This document shows positions 1 to 13,928 of a stretch of 64,000 nt of DNA, one piece after another. Source of the DNA: Pseudorasbora parva (taxonomy: Eukaryota > Chordata > Actinopteri > Cypriniformes > Gobionidae); contig NC_090172.1 of assembly GCF_024679245.1 (NCBI RefSeq), positions 38,923,653-38,987,652 of the forward strand, written 5' to 3'. A program made the translations under genes and the position numbers. Position 1 is the stretch's first letter; each line of letters begins with the position of its first letter. The notes under the pieces were generated by a model. The model was not told the DNA's origin. It worked only from the letters and a program-made list of their open reading frames with translations, and searched no databases.

Positions 1-3000
1 ACATGGAAGAAACATCCACTTGCGGATCCAAAAACCAGGAGGCCATATTCGAATAGGATTGTTGCCACGGGAACAGCCGGTTCTGTTCACACACACACAC
101 TCGTTTGACACACTTTTAATGGGGCCACCTCAAGAACACTTTCCTCAGTATTCAACAAACATCCTGCCAGCATTTTGCTTAGTGTCAAAGGGGAACAGAG
201 GGTCTTAACAGGCAGCACAACAGGGTGCCAGGCAACTGAGCCTGGCATGGGATCAATATTCTCTTTCATTTTCCCTGTCAGAGTGCATTTGTGCACTCTG
301 CATAAATACTTATATACGCTTTCTGCATCACTGTATGCTGGTGTCATGTAAGTTCCTAGAATAGGAAGAGAAAAACGAGTAGGAAAGAATGGACAAACCT
401 GGAACATAAAAGCTGCCACAGACTAGGCATGCATTGAGAAAATGATAATGTACAGTAAAGAACGATGAAAATTAATTTTAAGATTTGTTAGATTATATTT
501 AATAGTGTTATTAGTGTTGTTAATGATTCTCTAGGTAATCTAAAAGGTCATCTAAATGTTAAAATTAGCATGCACATAAAAAATAACATTGACAGATAAG
601 GAACTCTAATATTGGCCAAGAACCAATATAGCAGCATGCATCTCCGTATTAATAGTATAACTATAGCTAAGTTCTCTATGTCATACTAATTTGTGAAAAA
701 CACCTGTATGATAATTATAATAATGTGACCCCTGCTGGCAAAATTGGTCGCAATGAGCAAGTTTTCTGAGGGTTCCGAAAAATCACCAAGCGACCATGCC
801 TTAAAATCCCTGGTAATAACACCCAAATTTGGCACACATCAAGTCAAAACCAAATATCTATAGGAAAAATATATAATCCACTTTTTGTCCATACCACAAT
901 TGTTTGATTAGCATTAAATTAAAAACAGAAAGCTTAGATATTACTGTAAATTCTAAAATAATGTTACACTTATGTCCATCAGCGTGTGTAAGATCGTTTT
1001 TCATGGACAAAGAAAAGGTACTCCTCCCAGAAAACGTATAAATAAAATTGTTATTTTGGATCGCTAGACACAGTTCATGTAGACCGCATGTAGACGGCAT
1101 GATAGTTGGCTTAATTAACTTATTTTTGTGAAAACCTCAAAATCGACCAAAATCAAAAAAAATTGCTTTTGTCTTGAAATTTAGCTTGAAATTATACAGT
1201 GTGCGCATTCCAACTCTTTTTACCAGCCCCATTTACTATGGTGTCTGTCTATATTTATTCTACACTTTTCCCCCAGTTACATTACACTGGATAAAATAGT
1301 TTACCAATTGACAAAAAAATACTTTAGATATATACTTAGTTTTCTCTTTCATGCTATTTGAGATTTAATAATTGTATTTCTTGCTTTGCTTTCTTTTTGC
1401 TTAAAATTATACAAACAATATCACAGTGGGAACCCAGTGGTGAACAAAGAAGAAAGGGGGCACTCAGAGACAAACATATTTTAGTTTTCCTTCAGTGTAA
1501 TGCGTCAAAAACATACACACACTAGGAAACAAGACAGGATGATTCTGCCTCAGGCCAAACAAACTTTTGCTTGTTCTTTGCAGGGATAATCAGAGATAAA
1601 CAAGCCACTCTTTTTCATGGCTTCTGAAGCTACTGCCTCTCTATACACAAAAATAACACAATGGATAGTGTTGTGTACTTTTGTTTTCAATTAAACTTTT
1701 AAAAGTACTCAAAAGCCTGCTAAAAGTGTATGTAGTGTTTTTTCTGCATAACATGCACTATGCACTTCTTTCTGAAAACCTCACTTTCCTCCTTCTCCCT
1801 TTCGTTCTTCTCTATCCACACGTCAGGTCATGCATAGACATCTGACCTGTATCCTGAACAAAGTGGGTAATTGGAGAGAGAGAGAGAGAGAAAGAAAATC
1901 AAAGTGAGAGCGCAATAGAAACTCAAGGAGATCGAATGTTCATTTATTGCAGGTTGGAGCCTCACCCTGGGTGTGAATGAAAGGCTGTTCTGTCCTGGAC
2001 TAGCCATCCACTACGACCAAACTCCACGCACAGGCAATGCTCCACTAAAGAGGGGCTTCACACAGTCACCAAATCTCCTCAAGCACACACACATACACTT
2101 AGTGAAAGTATATCTACTCTATATACACAAACTGAATCACTGAAGCTTCTAAGACACACTTACACTTACAGACGGAATCTCTAGTTTCCACACACACACA
2201 CCTGTCTTTATCAACACTGGATTCCATCAAACAGACTGATCTCAACACACTCGGACGGAGATGCATACAATGCATTTAATACAGTCTTTCTACAGATTCG
2301 ACCCTAACTCACTCGAAGAAACAAGTTTTGCTATAAGGCTGCAAGAAAGAGGCACCAAGATACAGAATGACACAATAATAACAATAACATTTTCTTACAA
2401 TCCAAAGCCTTCCTTTTTTAAGGGAAAAATATGCAACCCAAAACTCCATGGCTATTGGGCTGTGCCAGTTTCAAGTTGTCTTATTTATTTATTTCAATAC
2501 TGCAAAATGCCAAGACAAATTGTATTTACATGTTACGGTGGAACAGTAGCTAGTGCCAGAAAAGCGTCATTAGCAGAAAACGGGATGTGGGAGCAGTGCT
2601 TCTTGAAAAGCTCACCTCAGCTGCATTTTTAAATAAGGTCCTTCATGAAACCATCGTCATGGGTGGGCCGAGAGCCTGAGGTGCTTGGCCATGAGACAGC
2701 TGATCACTAGAGTGGGTGTAAAGCAAGCCCAGGGAGGCCACTCAAATAACTGCTTTGTTGCCGAATAAAAGTCATTTGTAACTGGGCTTTCAAAGGGCCA
2801 TTTGTCAACATGTTTACAGCCACAATTCCCGACAAACACTAAAGAGAGGCGGGTGTGCTGGAAGAAGAGAAAGGGACTTAAAATGGGGAGGAAAGGATAG
2901 TAAATAAGGGACAATGATTCTGATGAAATGTTTACGAACAATTAAGAGGTTATTTAACAAAGGGCTTCTGGTACTTGAGGCCTGAGCGAATATAATCTTC

Positions 3001-5085
3001 ATACATCTGCATAAATGTATAACGTGTGTGTGTGTGTGTGTGTGTGTGGCCAAGATGGACTATTGAGCCCAATTGAAATTCTCCAAGCAGATTCTTAATG
3101 ACACATTTGTCTCATTGTTCAGTCAGCACACCCTCAGATCCTCTAGAAAATGTCTTCATAATTGTATTTATGTAAACAGAAGTCTGTCCTGACTCATTCC
3201 CTATTCTGCCCATATAACTCAGAGCCAAACCCTGGTCGTTTTCATTTAGTTTTAAATTACATTACTTCACTCCTTATTTTATTTGCTCAGCAAACACATA
3301 AATCTGAACTAACTAACCTACAAACTCTGCCTGTGAGGTTATATTTTCTTTTCTCATGTCTATCCAAAGTATTCTTCTTGGATAAACAACATATCAGGGT
3401 GTAATAATAACAGCAGCTCGAGGGACCTCATTTCTTATAATATCAAAATAACCAAGTTTCTTAAAAAATGCTGCGTCTGGAATCTAATGATTGGCAGCTT
3501 AAAACACAAGGTCAGTTGTTAAAATGAAATTCAGCAAATCTTAAAAGAGGCCAAAACAACAGAGAATCTTAAGCTGGTCTTGGCCTTGATCTAGTCTACT
3601 GTGACCATTGACCATTTTGTCTGTAATTAGAAATAATTAAAGCAGGGATTAGAAATATCTTAAGCACAAAGATGCCCCGATCAAGATAAATCCCTTTTAA
3701 CAGCTGCTATGGAGTATGTCAGATGATATTCATGAACATAAATTCAAGAAAAAGTTCTTAATTAAGCAGCAAGTCCTTTACTGCAGCCTTTACATGGCTC
3801 GAGGGATAAATTGATTTATTTCGTTGGGCTCACACTCATGAAGTAGTAAAACTTATTTACTTCGACATTTAGTACAGACATTCTTCACTCCAACTAGATG
3901 TATGACAGACAAAGTCTGACTAATGCTTATCTTGGGCAGGGTTATTAACATGGAGTATATGTTGTTTTATGTATAAATGCCTTATAAATCTATAAGTGTG
4001 AAGGGGGGGGGGGGGGAGAGTGCATCATGCTGTGTAATTATTAATTTTTTAGACTAATAATTAGTCTCATGTTATGGCCAATAAAAATAAAATGGTACAA
4101 TCTATCATTTTAAATACTGAAGTGAATTTAGGAATCACGTTATAATATGAACTTTGAATGAATGAAATCTAATTCTTTGTCAGACGATAGCAAAAGTAAA
4201 ATAAAAATAAGAGAAATTAATGTAAATTAACTGCTTAGAAATTGGTCTCGGAATAAAACGGCAGATCATCACAGTTGAAAAGTTTGGATTTCATATGAAA
4301 ACGTGCTCAGGTAACCCCACCTGCCTGACACAATGCTAATAGTTTAACTTTCGCCCTCTTCATTCTGGCTAACTTGTTCCCTGTCTTGCCTCCAAAAGCT
4401 AAGCAAATGCAAAACGCAAACATACACACATGCAAATGCACACATGTACACACTGATTTGACTGACTGCAGTCAGAGAGCATGTGAAAGGTGTCCTGTGA
4501 TAGCACTGAACTCCCTCCTCCAGGCAAACAAGGACAAAGCTCTGCTAAACGCGACACTTCTCTTGGTGAATGGTTGCTGAAAGACAAGACAGTGCAGTAG
4601 ACAAAATGATTCCTCAGAGGAGGAAGAAAGGGAGTTTTCTCTGCGAGAGACGAGAGGAACATGTCTCTTGATGTCTCTCAGTGCTCAGGTTTCCCATGCA
4701 CACAGAGGTGGAGACGCTGAATGACAGCAAATTAAATTATTATTTCACCCCAAAATGAAAGCTCTGTTATCATTTACTCACCTTTCTTTCTACAGTGAAA
4801 GGGTACAAATGGTATGTTTTTAATGAATACTATCATGCCGTCTTTGAAATAAGGGCAAGCACCAAACACACATACTTATAAATGGAAATCATAAGGTGGT
4901 CTACATGAATTGTTTATTTTTTTTTTCTGAAAGTGTCACTTAAAATGTAAGTCTAAAAGTACACTTAATTAATTTAGTTTTAAATGCACTTAAATACTTA
5001 AATCTTGACATGTTCATCAGATAAAGCTATTGTATTGCTTCAGAAGAGTTGTCATATGACCAGTTTCACCATATGTATGGTGTTT
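1..5085. other. Unique AT-rich noncoding DNA, no gene seen
   Basis: No open frame here has protein-like composition, and I recognise no full mobile element. Simple repeats are a short GA run near 1877-1894, a GT run at 3024-3048 and a G run near 4001-4016. The short open frames overlap one another on both strands without any recognisable domain. This could be intergenic or intronic; the sequence does not decide which. Confidence 0.6.
4739..4795 (+). repeat. Remnant of a TTAA palindromic element arm
   Basis: The stretch reads like one diverged arm of the TTAA-flanked element seen complete at 31931-32248: a TTTCACCC-like start, then ATCATTTACTCACC. No partner arm or TTAA flank is visible, so it is a fragment. 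A similar fragment is at about 17155-17205. Confidence 0.4.
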
Positions 5086-5140
5086 CAAACTGTTGGGGTG
5101 TAATGGAACACTCACTTAAAGGATTATTAGGAACGCCATA

Positions 5141-7473
5141 CTAATAGCGTGTTTGACCCCCTTTCGCCTTCAGAACTCCCTTCATTCTACGTGGCATTGA
5201 TTCAACAAGCTGCTGAAAGCATTCTTTAGAAATGTTGGCCCATACTGATAGGATAACATCTAGCAGTTGATGGAGATTTGTGGGATGCACAAGGGCGTAG
5301 ATTACGCGGGGGACGTGTCCCCCTCACTTTTAATAAAATGTATTTTCGTCCCCCGCACTTTTACTGGGTCTCACCGATCCTAGTCGACCCACTCCGAGCG
5401 GGATCCGAACCGGCGTTACCTGCGCGAGGGCGGGCAAAGTAACAGGGACGCTAAAAACAGTTATATCCAGTCACGCTGGAGCTGCAGCTGAAGGAAAACA
5501 ATCGTTATGAGTGATGAAACGTGACGACGACAATCAAGACGATTGCGACAATATATGCTTTATGTGTGCTTTTTAAGCCATCTCAATGTAGGCTATTTAT
5601 TGACAATAAAGTAGGCTATCATATGAATAATGCAGCATTTAATGTTTAGTATCTTCTGCGCACCAAGGCTGCATTTATGTAATCAAAAATATTTAAAACA
5701 GTAATATTTTGAAATATTATTACAAATTAAAACAGCTTTTTTCCTATGTGAATATATAGTAATTTATTCCTGTGATCAAAGCTGAATTTATCATCATTAC
5801 TCCATTCTTCAGTGTCACAGGATCCTTCACTAATCATTCTCAGATGAGGATTTCATAATCAAGAAACATTTATGATTATTATCTGTGTTGAAAACAGTTG
5901 TGCTGCTTAAAAATGTTGTCGAAACCATGAAAACCTACATGTTATTTTTCAGTATTCTTTAATGAATAGAAAGTTCAATGGATAGCATTTATTTGAATTC
6001 ATTAAATAAATTATTATCTTTTGTAATATTAAAAATATCACTTGTGATCAATTTAATGCATGTCTGATCAACAAAAGTATTAATTTTTCTCTTTTTTAAT
6101 TTTGCCACAAATGTTTAGATGGTTTCCACAAAAATTAAGCATCACCATGAGCAGCACAACTGATAATAATCATAAATGTGTGTTGAAGATCAGATCCTCA
6201 TATGAGAATGATTAGTGAAGGATCATGTGACTCTGAAGACTGGAGTAATAATGATGAATTCAGCTTTGATCACAGGAATAAATCACACTTTACTATATAG
6301 TCACATAGAGAACAGCATGGTTTACATCAGAATATATATATATATATTTTATATTGCATAAAATCTATGGAGTCTTAATGCAGAAGTGTTTGTAGTATAT
6401 AAACCAATCATAAAATTGGCACAAAAAATAGGAGAATAATATTATAGATATTAATTAGTGGTTATTGTTCAGCAGTGTATTTGATATCTTGCCCAATTAA
6501 AAGCAAGAGATGCGATAAATTATATTGGTCCAAAAAAAAAAAAAATTCTGTCCCCCTCACTTCTGAAAAGATGGCTACGCCCCTGGGGATGCACATCCAG
6601 GGCACAAAGCTCCCGTTCCACCACATCCCAAAGATGATCTGGTGACTGTGGGGGGCATTTTAGTACAGTGAACACATAGTCATGTTCAAGAACCCAATTT
6701 GAAATGATTCGAGCTTTGTGACATGGTGCATTATCCTGCTGGAAGTAGCCATCAGAGGATGGGTACATGGTGGTCATAAAGGGATGGACATGGTCAGAAA
6801 CAATGCTCAGGTAGGCTGTGGCATTTAAACGATGCCCACTTGGCACTAAGATACCTAAAGTGTGCCAAGAAAACACCCCCCACACCATTACACCACCAGC
6901 AACAGCCTTCACAGTGGTAACAAGGCATGATGGATCCATGTTCTCATGTTCTCTGTTTACACCAAATTCTGACTCTACCATCTGAATGTCATCAGAAATT
7001 GAAGAATCATCAGACCAGGCAACATTTTTCCAGTCTTCAACTGTCTAATTTTGGTGAGTTTGTAGAAATTGTAGCATCTTTTTCCTATTTGTAGTGTAGA
7101 TAATTGGTACCCGGCAGGGTATTCTGCTGTTGTAGCCCCTCCGCCTCAAGGTTGTGTGTGTTGTGGCTTCACAAACGCTTTGCTGCATACCTCGGTTGTA
7201 ACGAGTGGTTATTTCAGTCAAAGTTGCTCTTCTATCAGCTTGAATCAGTCGGCCCATTCTCCTCTGACCTCTAGCATCAATAAGGCATTTTCGCCTACAG
7301 GGCTACCGCATACTGGATGTTTTTCCCTTTTCACATCATTGTTTGTAAACCCTAGAAATGGTTGTGCGTGAAAATCCCAGTAACTGAGCAGATTATGACA
7401 TACTCAGGCCGGCCCGTCTGGCACCAACAACCATGCCACGCTCAAAATAGCTTAAATCACCTTTCTTTACCAT
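5141..7473 (-). pseudogene. Tc1-family DDE transposase, broken and split by an insertion
   Basis: Read from ATG at 7473 to TAG at 5141, and leaving out 5290-6593, the frame is 343 codons, close to the usual Tc1 length of about 340. Visible parts are an N-terminal helix-turn-helix region (starts MVKKGDLSYFERGMVVGAR), a second DNA-binding segment (MGRLIQADRRATLTEI), the catalytic-core motif QQDNAPCHKA, and a C-terminal ending in KGGQTRY. In-frame stops occur near residue 26 and in the HTH-core linker (about 7046). The usual LNPIE before HLWDVVERE is missing, which removes the third acidic catalytic residue. The hAT insert separates the last 46 or so codons. It is certainly inactive. Confidence 0.85.
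5290..6585. mobile_element. hAT-type non-autonomous element (inner layer)
   Basis: It starts CAAGGGCGTAG (5290) and ends CTACGCCCCTG (6585), imperfect inverted ends of CAGGGGCGTAG type. It is flanked by an exact 8-bp duplication, GGGATGCA, at 5282-5289 and 6586-6593. Both are hAT signatures. It lies inside the transposase of the Tc1 element, so it inserted after it. The interior is AT-rich without a transposase and holds two inverted copies of a core of about 90 bp (about 5763-5850 and 6196-6290) that also occurs in the unrelated MITE at 23868-24745. Confidence 0.85.
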
Positions 7474-8619
7474 TCTGACATTCAGTTTGAAGTTCAGGAG
7501 ATTGTTTTGACCAGGACCACACCCCAAAATGCATTGAAGCAGCTGCCATGTGATCGGTCGATTCGATTATTGCATTAATGAGAAATTGAACAGGTATTCC
7601 TAATAATCCTTTAGGTGAGTGTATTGGTACCGGTACAGGGCTTTCAGTTAGGTCTACGTGTGTACCGAACGGTTAACCAAATACAATCTTTTAACAATTA
7701 ACAGTCGGCTTGTTTTAAACGCGGAACACGCTTCCATCCGAGTTCCCACGCTAATATATGAAGTATTCAGTCCATGTTATCATGAAATTCAAACGATAAA
7801 TGCCGTTTTGGCGCTCTTTAATGTGTCACTGGTCGCATCGTTCAAGGGGCGGCACAGCACGAGTAAACGCGATCATCTCGTCCTAAAGAATAAACATTCA
7901 TAAACAATACATGAGGATATATTACCACTTACTAAAAGGTATCAGATGTCATGTAATCGCTCAATCAGTGTTTCAACTGCGGAAAGAGAATACAACAGCT
8001 TGTAAACAATGTCATGTAGAATCACATTTACCTCAGAAGTCATTCAGTGTCTTAGTTCACAAGTGAAATTAACTCTTTCACTTAAAATATGACCTATATG
8101 AGCCTATTTATTCATTATATTCTACTGAACCTGTTTGTATTGTCTTGTATTGCCTGATTGTCTTGATTATTTAATGTATGTTGAAATAAATATGTAATGA
8201 AAATGACAGCCACTGTGTATAAATGATTATAACGAATTAAAAAAATATATAAAATTAGGTTTAGAAGTTAATGCAAAAAAAAAAAATGCATAATGTGAAG
8301 CTTATGAGTGTTAAGATAAAAATAAATAGAAACTGAATTTAGGTCAGTAGTTTGGGCTCTGGTGTTAACATTTAATATTATAGAAATTAGCAAATAAGGG
8401 TTCCCTGTATAGGTTAAAGCATTATCTTAAATTAATGAAATAATAACAAAGTTTTTTTTTTAAAGGACAGACAATTTTTTCCCCCTGTAAGCCAGTATTG
8501 AATAAAAATAAATAAAAAGCAATTTTGTGAAACTGCTGTACCGAACCTGTACCAAACTGTGACTTCAAAACCGAGGTGCATACCGAACCGTCAGTGTACT
8601 GTTACACCCTACTAACGGT

Positions 8620-9629
8620 CATTTTGAAGTTTAATAGTCCCAGTCTATTGAAAAAATTGGAAATTGGAAATATTCTTCAAAAAAATTTAAATAAAAACTT
8701 TTGTGCTCTACAAAAGAAATAATTAATACATGTTTGGAATGACAATTTTCTTTTTTGTGTGAACAGTAATAGCTGTACACTTGGAGAAGAGATTATAGTT
8801 GGCGTTTTATTAAGTTTAGGATTATGTTTAAGGGTTTCTGATTATATTCTGTTTGATGTGTTTATATTTGATGTGTTTGATGATGTGTTTTTCTTTAACA
8901 AGTTTGCTGAAATTTTAATTGTACAGCACTTTGGTGCAACTCCGGTGCTTTTAAATGTGCTATAGAAATACATTCTGACTTGACTTCAACATCCCAGGTT
9001 GGGTTATAGTTTTGTTAAACATTATAGCGACAAACTTCGGTGGATCTTGAATGATTGTTAAGGCCTAGGCATTTCTATGGAACTGTCTGTCCTTCACCAC
9101 ACAGCATCTCAGCTGCTCTTTTACACGCTGACCCTAAAATAGCAGTCATCTCCCACAATCTGCTGAGATGAAGTGAAAGTGGCAAAGTTAAAGAAGAGGA
9201 TGAAGAAAAGGAAAAGACACTCGCAAAAGGATTAACAGTCCTGTCAAGGATTTGAAACTTTCCGTCTGGAGACACCAGACTGAAGCACCGTGTGTGTGTG
9301 TGTGTGTGTGTGGTGGGGGTCACAGGAGGCCACTGGGAGAAAATCAGGGGTTCTCCCCTGGGTTTAGTGATCTGGTGCCCCCCTTCTCTTTTAATCAAAG
9401 TCACACAAACCCACAATCAGGACAGATTACATAAAGGGGAAGAGCTTGGTATTATTGTGTGGTTAATATTCCTGATTAGTTTCAATAAGGATATGTTTCT
9501 ATCTATCCTTCTCGCTCAGATTTTCTCCATTTGTTTAGAAATACCTGCCCTTACAGTGACCACAGTGATAGGGGACATAACCCAACAGGCATAAATTAAC
9601 AGACCTGTGCATTTGGGGGGGGGGGGGGC
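8620..9629. other. Unique DNA with a possible retroposon tail and a GT run
   Basis: No gene seen. About 8915-8985 reads TGTACAGCACTTTGGT, later TTTAAATGTGCTAT, and ends in TGACTTGACT. I remember this as a common 3' tail of dispersed repeats in fish, but the body upstream is not recognisable. A GT run lies at 9291-9313 and a G run at about 9615-9628. Confidence 0.45.
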
Positions 9630-9822
9630 ATTGTGGGGACCAGCCAGCGGCCCTCACAATGTAAATGGATTTATGAACATACTAAATTATGTTTTTTGAA
9701 AATGTAAAAATGAAGCATGTTTCCTGTGATGGGTAGGTTTAGAGGCAGGGGTAGTGTAGGGAGATAGACTGTACAGTTTGTAGAGTGTAAAATCCATTAC
9801 GCCTATGGAAAGTCCCCACAAT
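9630..9822. mobile_element. Short inverted-repeat element (MITE-like)
   Basis: ATTGTGGGGAC at 9630-9640 is matched by GTCCCCACAAT at 9812-9822. The 193-bp interior contains GGTAGGTTTAGAGGCAGGGG and ATTACGCCTATGG, a body I remember from fish repeats that often sit beside GT microsatellites; a short GT run follows here. It has no coding capacity, and its superfamily is unclear. Confidence 0.6.
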
Positions 9823-11180
9823 TCACGAAACGTGTGTGTGTGTGTTGTGATAAACAAAGTTGCAATTGTAATATAAACTCATTGTGAAATATAAAGTTGC
9901 ATTTTGAGTTAGAATAAATAATAATAATAAAAAAATAGATAAAATATTGAATGAATAAATAAATGGCTAAATTAAGTTGCAGATGTACATTCCAATTATT
10001 TTTCCTGAGATTGAATCGTGCTTCAATGCAAAGCCGCTAAAAGATAATGCGTGCAAATCTGAGAGCAGGAATACACATTGTCCAATATAATTAAGATAAC
10101 AGGAAAGAAAAATCAGCAGACATCAAAGAGGCCTGCAGGCAATGCATAGTCGTTAATTTCGTATAGTGAGAAAAAGGGCGAAGAGAGGGAGAGAGAAAGC
10201 GACTCAATCACTTCAAAGCCGGCGGAGGCTTTAAAAGGTCGGTTTGTTTTGACGTGGATCTGCAGAGGTGAATGAGAATCAAGCGGTGAAGGCAAGACCA
10301 CTGCAGACGTCAGACTCATTCTTAACCCACCTTCACTGCGCTCTCTCCCTCTAACCCACACATACACAAAACCAAAAAAGACAAGAGAATTCAATAATGC
10401 CTTGGAGAAAGAGGATAATCTGACAAGAAACACAAAGAGAGAGAAAGAGAAAGTGAGAAATCTCCTATGTTCTCAAACTTGAATATTAACAGTGTTCTTT
10501 GAGAAAATGGCAAGCAATTAACCCACATAGTCCAATTCCAGGGATTTCTGTGGATATGACACATTTTTGGCAGGAGAAAAAGACTGATTCAAGGCGGTGT
10601 TTGTATACCAACAGGCTACTCCATTCAATAGAGTAATGATTATAGTTCCCTTTTTGAACGAAACAACCTATTTCTGTCAGTCTGAGGCTAAAGTAGGCTA
10701 AATCTCCAGAGAAGAGGACAGCTGTGCAGTGCTAGCAGGGTTAGTATAGCACTGCTGGAGCCGCTCACTCCTGAGGAACAATACTGCTGTACTAAGGGAA
10801 CAAAAGCGAGACGGTCTCTGTGTGAATTTTAATTAGGCCATGGGTGAGGCAGTACAATACGGAGGTCTTTCCCCATTTTGGATGTGTTTGTGTGTCACTC
10901 CTCCCATCTCAGTGCTTTGCATAAAAACAAAAACAGAAAGAGAAGAGAGGAGAGAAGATCTCTCTCAAGACATCAGAGCTAAGATGCTGTTGTGCACTTT
11001 TATAGACAGCTCCTCATTTCCTGAACCTGGACAGATCTGGGATCTACACAAAAAGTTATTTAATGATACTAATGAATTTACAGTGCTTCCACGTCAATAT
11101 GACAGAGATGAACAGTCCATCACACACTTTAGAGCACACCTTAGTATTCACATACAGGTTGAGTGGCGTCCAACAGCACA
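9823..11180. other. Unique noncoding DNA
   Basis: No gene or recognisable mobile element. About 10100-10380 is high-complexity DNA between AT-rich flanks. Open frames here on both strands overlap and show no domain. No confident function. Confidence 0.5.
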
Positions 11181-11562
11181 GGGGTGTGTTTCTCGTACAA
11201 CGGCGTAAATCTGATTAACTACCATAGTACATTGCATCGTTGAAGAAATCAACTAGCTAGTCAAGACTTTCCCGAAACCGTATTGTAGCAAATCTGTTGT
11301 TCAACGCTGTTGGTTAATGATGTCACGGTGGTGGAGTATTAACTGCTTTTAATTAATTATTTTGAGACCGAATTCATGCTAGATTTTTTGCTATAAATTA
11401 TGGACAGGGCATCTGAGGACTAATGCTTTGCGATGCTGTTTGCGAACGTTCATTGGAACAATGGTTTCGGCAAACTAACTGCATGGTATGCTGCCAACTA
11501 TGCTGATAACAACGGAACATGCGACCATAGTTGGCTAGTGATGCTTTTGGGAAACACCCCCC
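11181..11562. mobile_element. Inverted-repeat MITE, about 380 bp
   Basis: The left end GGGGTGTGTTTCTCGTACAA (11181) pairs with the right end GGGAAACACCCCCC (to 11562). Further in, CTACCATAGT (left) and ACCATAGTTGGCTAGTGATG (right) recall a Harbinger/ISL2EU-like fish MITE. No target duplication can be defined, and there is no transposase. Confidence 0.55.
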
Positions 11563-12271
11563 AGATAAATACAATAGAGATGCAAAGAAGCAAATAAAAT
11601 AAACAGTGCATTCCAGGTTTTTAAGGTATCGAACAGTAAGTCATTTTCAGGCAACTGAATAAACAGTCAAAATTGAAAACAATTCACTGTCATTAGGCTT
11701 ATGCTGCTGTCACTTTAAGACAATGCACGGATAGAGATAGTGCACAACTAGTAGGTTACAAACATAGTGCAAACATAGATAGTGCAAACATAGTAGGTTA
11801 CATTCACTTAAGACATAGCCTACTATGTTTGCTAGGATACTGGGCAAGACGGCATGCTGACAATTTTCGAATTTGTTCGTTCAAGTGCAAGGCTTGAAAA
11901 GAGAACTCAAATGTTTTGCTTATTATTTACACACAAAAAATCTTTTTTAGGCATGTGCGAGTTCTCTTTCACGTCTTGCAAACAAAAATTTAAATTGGCA
12001 AGGCTTAAGTGATCAGCACCCGGGTGATGATGGCATAAATGACGGTACCCGCATAGAACAAAGTTTAGGGGAAGCCAGAATGCGTATCCATCGACAGAAA
12101 CATACATTAGCCTAACTCTGTCTGTCTCTTTTATTTATTTTTAACAATCCATATTATAGATGCATATGCTGGTCAGATTTAAGATTAACTGTGGTGTAAG
12201 TATGTGCTGAACCATGTGTGGAGAACGGTACATTAGTTTTTGTTTTTTTACTGAGAACTGTTACACCCCTA
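11563..12271. other. Noncoding DNA with a hAT end fragment
   Basis: AAACATAGTAGGTTACA-type short repeats occur around 11740-11800. The right edge, GTTACACCCCTA at 12260-12271, looks like a hAT right terminus, but no left terminus was found. The CACTA element at 12272 starts exactly at its edge. Confidence 0.4.
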
Positions 12272-13057
<786 letters not shown>

Positions 13058-13060
13058 CTA

Positions 13061-13829
13061 CTACAGTGAGTAAAACTACCAGAAACACATATAACAGCCT
13101 ACATGCCTGAAACAAATGAATATGCAGCCTGTTAACACTCCCAACTCTAAAAAACAGTCACACACACTTCTAAATTTCACCAGTCACATCAATGAAGTTT
13201 TTACAGATGTCAGAATGGCAAGAGACAAATGTGCTTCAAACAAAACCACAAACAAATATGATCTCAACATCTAAATGGAGGAACTGCTCCAAACATCACA
13301 CTTTCAATTCTCTGTCTTCATTTGCCCAAGAGCAATGGCTTGACATTAACAGAAGAATCTCGCAGCTTTTCATTACCAAAGAGAGTAGAAAGAGTTTGTG
13401 ATCTTGGCGTGATATTGTTGTATAAGGGGATTTCGCTCCACCCTCCCCTGGCACACAGACAGATTACACAGTGATTATACGCAACTCAATATTGCATGAC
13501 AACCTCCAGCGCGTGAGGGGTTTACCATCATGTTTCATTCATTTGGCTTGAATGAAGCCTCATTTGAAGCATCGGAAAGCTTAAGATTTATGAGAAATTC
13601 ATAACGGAACAGATGTCCTCTCGAATTTGCCTCTCCAGAAGGAAAAATCCAGAAAATAAGCCTTGATTGCCTCAAAAACTTAAACATGTTTAGGTCTTAA
13701 CCTCAGAGGGCTTAGAGGTTATTTAGTTGCACTAAGAAGCAAAGCACCATGGGGAATATCCAAATGACAGATTTATATCAATGCCCTTATTCTGCCCTGC
13801 CTCAGTACCTTAATCTGACCTTTAATAGT

Positions 13830-13928
<99 letters not shown>

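Larger units (their letters stand above)
5109..7621 (-). mobile_element. Tc1-like transposon (middle layer), transposase on minus strand
   Basis: The terminal inverted repeats begin CACTCACTTAAAGGATTATT at 5109 and end with the complementary AATAATCCTTTAGGTGAGTG at 7621. TA follows the right end (7622-7623). The left flank reads AA, probably a mutated TA. This end sequence belongs to a Tc1 family I know to be very common in teleosts. The element sits inside the hAT element 5094-8611 and is split by another hAT at 5290-6585. Without that insert and one copy of its 8-bp duplication it is about 1.2 kb, the usual size for the family. Confidence 0.85.
5094..8611. mobile_element. hAT-type DNA element (outer layer of a three-layer nest)
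   Basis: The left end reads TGGGGTGTAA (5094) and the right end reads TTACACCCTA (8602-8611), an imperfect terminal inverted repeat of T(A/G)GGGTGTAA type. The 8 bases before it (CAAACTGT, 5086-5093) and after it (CTAACGGT, 8612-8619) match at 6 of 8 positions, as expected for an aged hAT target duplication. After removal of the Tc1 element at 5109-7621 the host element is about 1 kb. Near both ends it has the ACCGAAC / GGTACAG motifs common in fish hAT ends. No transposase was found in the remaining 7622-8611, so it is non-autonomous. Confidence 0.7.

Noticed and set aside
2261..2632. 123-codon open frame
   Set aside because: No domain, AT-driven composition, no splice or promoter context; likely chance.
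4001..4016. Assembly gap or artefact at the poly-G run
   Set aside because: Homopolymer of ordinary length for a fish genome; a second one occurs near 9615.
10840..11208. 122-codon open frame
   Set aside because: Purine-rich low-complexity middle and no domain; its 3' end runs into the MITE at 11181.
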